A stretch of 24,837 nt of DNA from the IMG/VR virus record IMGVR_UViG_3300021197_000416, positions 1 to 24,837 of that record, one strand, 5' to 3'. Made by a program: the position numbers and the translations under genes. Below are positions 22,860-24,837 of this stretch, piece after piece. The notes beneath the pieces are model-generated. The model was not told the DNA's origin. It did not search any database and saw only the letters and a list, made by a program, of their open reading frames with translations. This stretch comes from a virus. Every line of letters begins with the position of its first letter. The stretch's first letter is position 1.

Positions 22860-24722
22860 GTGCTTCAGCCGCTTCAGTTAGACGGTAAGCCACACTGGCT
22901 TGAGACAATGCCGGAAGAGGTTCATCCGGCCTTTGAGGACTTTCGAAACTTCCTGTTTCTCGCGTGGAGCCATCTTGGCCTGCCCTCGCCCACAAGGGCG
23001 CAATACGAGATTGCCCACCGCTTACAGCATGGGATTGACTCGACAGAACCGAGCAGTGACCAGGGTCCACGCGGGGATCACCTACCACGAGAAGACATCA
23101 TCAGATGCTTCCGGTCGTTAGGTAAGTCTTACATCACCAGCGTCTACGCCATCTGGCGGCTCATGCGGAACCCCAGAGACGAAAAGATCATGGTCGTCAG
23201 TGCGACCGGCAGTAAGTCCAAGGAGTTCGTGGCGCAGACGAAGGGTATTCTGGAAAGCATGGAGCTGGTCCAGTGGATGCTGGAAGGTCCACGGGAGTCC
23301 GGTGCTACACGACGTGACATGGCTGACCAGTTCGACGTAGCTGGTGGCTCCTTGTCTCAGTCATACTCAGTTGCAGCCAGAGGTATCACAGGTCAGATCA
23401 CGGGTAGCCGTGCGACCCTGTTGATTGCTGACGACATTGAGGTCGAGCGTAACTCACTGACTGAAGACGCCAGGCAAAGGATCATCCGCATCGTTCAGAA
23501 TGACTTTGTGCCTATCACGAAGACTGAACACGGCAAGGGTGACATCATATTCCTTGGTACTCCGCAGACCGAAGAGTCCGTCTACAACGTGCTGGTCAAA
23601 GAGATGGACTTCAAGTGCTTTACGATACCCGTCAGGTATCCGACTGCTGACAAACTAGGTAACTACAAGCTGACCTACGTCAACAGCGGTGAAGAGACTA
23701 ACATCCTCGCACACTACCTGAGAGATCAGTTCGACAACGAAGAGATCTCGTATGGTCAATCAACAGACACACGCTTCGGTGACGACGAACTGACAGCTAT
23801 CGAGTCCAAAGGTCGTAGTGCTTTCGCTCTGCAATACATGCTGGACACAAGTCTGTCAGATGCCGAGCGTTATCCGCTCAAACAACATGACCTTCTGGTG
23901 ATGGCTTTAAGCCCACTCAAAGCTCCGCTCCAGGTCCAATGGGGCCGTGAGAACGACAAAGAGAACCTGGTGAAAGACATACCTAACATTGGGTTCTCAG
24001 GAGACCACTTTCTGCGACCACTGTTCGTGGACAAAGAGTGGGAACAGTACGAGTCGAAAGTTCTCTTCGTTGACCCATCAGGTCGAGGGGCTGACGAGAC
24101 GGCATGGGCCATCGTCGCTGCACTGAATGGCTTGCTGTACGTGCTGCATGTCGGTGGGTTCCCTGGTGATCCGACAGAGGCCATGACGCGAATAGCACTC
24201 GATGCCAAAAGGTTCGACGTGAACACCATCGAGGTCGAACCAAACTATGGTCAAGGCATGTGGATCGCTGCGTTCCAGCCGATACTCAGTGACATCTGGA
24301 AAGGCGGTTGCACTGTGGTGGAATCTGAGTGGGCCAAGGGCCAAAAGGAACTACGGATCATAGACACTCTAGAGCCGGTGATGACACAACACAGACTGGT
24401 GATCGATGAGACCCTGGCGAGACGTGAGGCCAAAGCTGATAACCATATGTACTCACTGCTGTACCAGCTGACACACGTCACGAGAGACCGTGGCAGTCTT
24501 AAACATGACGACAGACTGGATGCCCTGGCAGGAGCCGTGGCGACCTACCAGAGATCCATGGCACAAGACGTAGATCAAGCTGCAAAAGCTGTGGTGGACG
24601 CCAGGTTCGATGAGGAAATGGAAGACTTTGTCGAGTGGATGACAGGTGGTGCCAAGATGCGTCACGTGCGGGGTGTCAAACGGGGCGGTGAGCGGACAGA
24701 GACGCATCGGGTAGACATCTAG
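22860..24722 (+). CDS. terL: Large terminase subunit / DNA maturase B (T7 gp19-like)
   Basis: Packaging ATPase and nuclease that cuts the concatemer and pumps DNA through the portal. The 620 residues compare with 586 in T7. ATPase: Walker A variant FRSLGKS at 84-90 (T7 FRGIGKS), GITGQITGSRATLLIADDIEVERNS at 165-189 with Walker B ADD at 180-182 and E184, and IIFLGTPQTE near 226-235 as coupling motif. Nuclease: LFVDPSGRGADETAWAI with D405, VEPNYGQGMW near 460, and KHDDRLDALAGAV with D550/D551/D554. Relative to T7, about 17 acidic/Pro residues are inserted just before Walker A. Translation starts at a GTG two bases after the small subunit stop, with no clear Shine-Dalgarno, so coupling is likely; the first ATG would remove the conserved N-terminal region only in part (residue 17). 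Confidence 0.97.
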   Translation: MLQPLQLDGKPHWLETMPEEVHPAFEDFRNFLFLAWSHLGLPSPTRAQYEIAHRLQHGIDSTEPSSDQGPRGDHLPREDIIRCFRSLGKSYITSVYAIWRLMRNPRDEKIMVVSATGSKSKEFVAQTKGILESMELVQWMLEGPRESGATRRDMADQFDVAGGSLSQSYSVAARGITGQITGSRATLLIADDIEVERNSLTEDARQRIIRIVQNDFVPITKTEHGKGDIIFLGTPQTEESVYNVLVKEMDFKCFTIPVRYPTADKLGNYKLTYVNSGEETNILAHYLRDQFDNEEISYGQSTDTRFGDDELTAIESKGRSAFALQYMLDTSLSDAERYPLKQHDLLVMALSPLKAPLQVQWGRENDKENLVKDIPNIGFSGDHFLRPLFVDKEWEQYESKVLFVDPSGRGADETAWAIVAALNGLLYVLHVGGFPGDPTEAMTRIALDAKRFDVNTIEVEPNYGQGMWIAAFQPILSDIWKGGCTVVESEWAKGQKELRIIDTLEPVMTQHRLVIDETLARREAKADNHMYSLLYQLTHVTRDRGSLKHDDRLDALAGAVATYQRSMAQDVDQAAKAVVDARFDEEMEDFVEWMTGGAKMRHVRGVKRGGERTETHRVDI

Positions 24723-24771
24723 AGTATACCCCTGCCCAGCTTTATGTACTTCGTGTACGTCATGTAGTCCT
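24723..24771 (+). other. Post-terminase non-coding stretch leading into the repeat array
   Basis: No gene or terminator hairpin is visible. From about 24744 degenerate forms of the downstream 20-bp unit appear (ATGTACTTCGTGTACG, then CATGTAGTCCTTGTGTACTT with three mismatches to the unit). The degenerate edge next to perfect copies is typical of a tandem array growing by slippage. Confidence 0.6.
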
Positions 24772-24837
24772 TGTGTACTTTGTGTAGTCCCTGTGTACTT
24801 TGTGTAGTCCCTGTGTACTTTGTGTAGTCCCTGTGTA
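24772..24837 (+). repeat. 20-bp tandem repeat array at the window end (terminal-repeat region)
   Basis: The unit TGTGTAGTCCCTGTGTACTT repeats perfectly with period 20 from 24772 to the last base (about 3.3 units). Each unit itself contains two related 10-base halves (TGTGTAGTCC and CTGTGTACTT). The array starts about 20-50 bases after the large terminase stop. In T7 short tandem repeats also flank the terminal direct repeat beyond gene 19. The array is cut by the window edge, so the copy number is not known and assembly may have stopped here. Confidence 0.9.

Noticed and set aside
24744-24837. The repeat array as a CRISPR.
   Set aside because: Units are directly adjacent with no spacers, and the position beside the terminase fits genome-end repeats.
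1-24837. tRNA genes, insertion sequences or integrase/attachment sites.
   Set aside because: I saw no cloverleaf ending in CCA-type acceptor, no transposase frame and no integrase; the gene-dense late arm leaves little room for them. A tRNA scan would be a stronger test.

Overview
The window is the late (structural, lysis and packaging) arm of a T7-like podovirus. All genes read on the + strand, almost without gaps, in the T7 order: tail end of a gp7.3-like protein, portal (gp8), scaffold (gp9), major capsid (gp10), tail tubular proteins A and B (gp11, gp12), three internal core/ejection proteins (gp14, gp15, gp16-like), tail fibre (gp17), holin, and small and large terminase (gp18, gp19). 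The portal, capsid and large terminase match T7 family motifs closely. Nothing in the window is cellular. The host is inferred, not shown: a GTA-type 3TM holin, a 2-oxoglutarate/Fe(II) oxygenase and a tiny lysine-rich protein of a kind I associate with marine phages suggest an aquatic Gram-negative host, possibly an alphaproteobacterium. The early arm (RNA polymerase, replication genes) lies outside the window.

Layout. 1-3752 holds the head genes; the capsid gene sits alone between two strong rho-independent terminators. 3766-6683 holds the two tail tube genes. 6685-16239 holds the ejectosome, with a separate two-domain peptidoglycan-degrading virion protein (GH24 lysozyme plus CHAP/NlpC-like domain) placed between the gp15- and gp16-like genes; the gp16-like protein has no N-terminal transglycosylase that I can see. 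16265-21026 is the host-recognition region: a mosaic fibre with a T7-type anchor, Ala/Ser stalk, collagen-like repeats, YadA-like repeats and a distinct tip, followed by four small fibre-associated or unknown proteins, the last very glycine-rich. 21029-21995 is a membrane/lysis cluster ending in the holin. 21979-22627 carries three small accessory genes: a Cys-rich mini-protein, the oxygenase and a Lys-rich peptide. 22627-24722 encodes the terminase. From about 24744 to the window end runs a 20-bp tandem array, as expected next to the terminal repeat of a T7-like genome.

Many gene junctions are one-base TAATG overlaps, so translation is probably coupled over long stretches. The points most worth a second look are the isolated capsid transcription unit, the separate bifunctional virion lysin, the 330-residue-spaced internal repeat in the gp16-like protein, the oxygenase in the packaging module and the end-of-genome repeat array. 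There is no gene-free stretch over 300 bases; the longest is 2525-2707.
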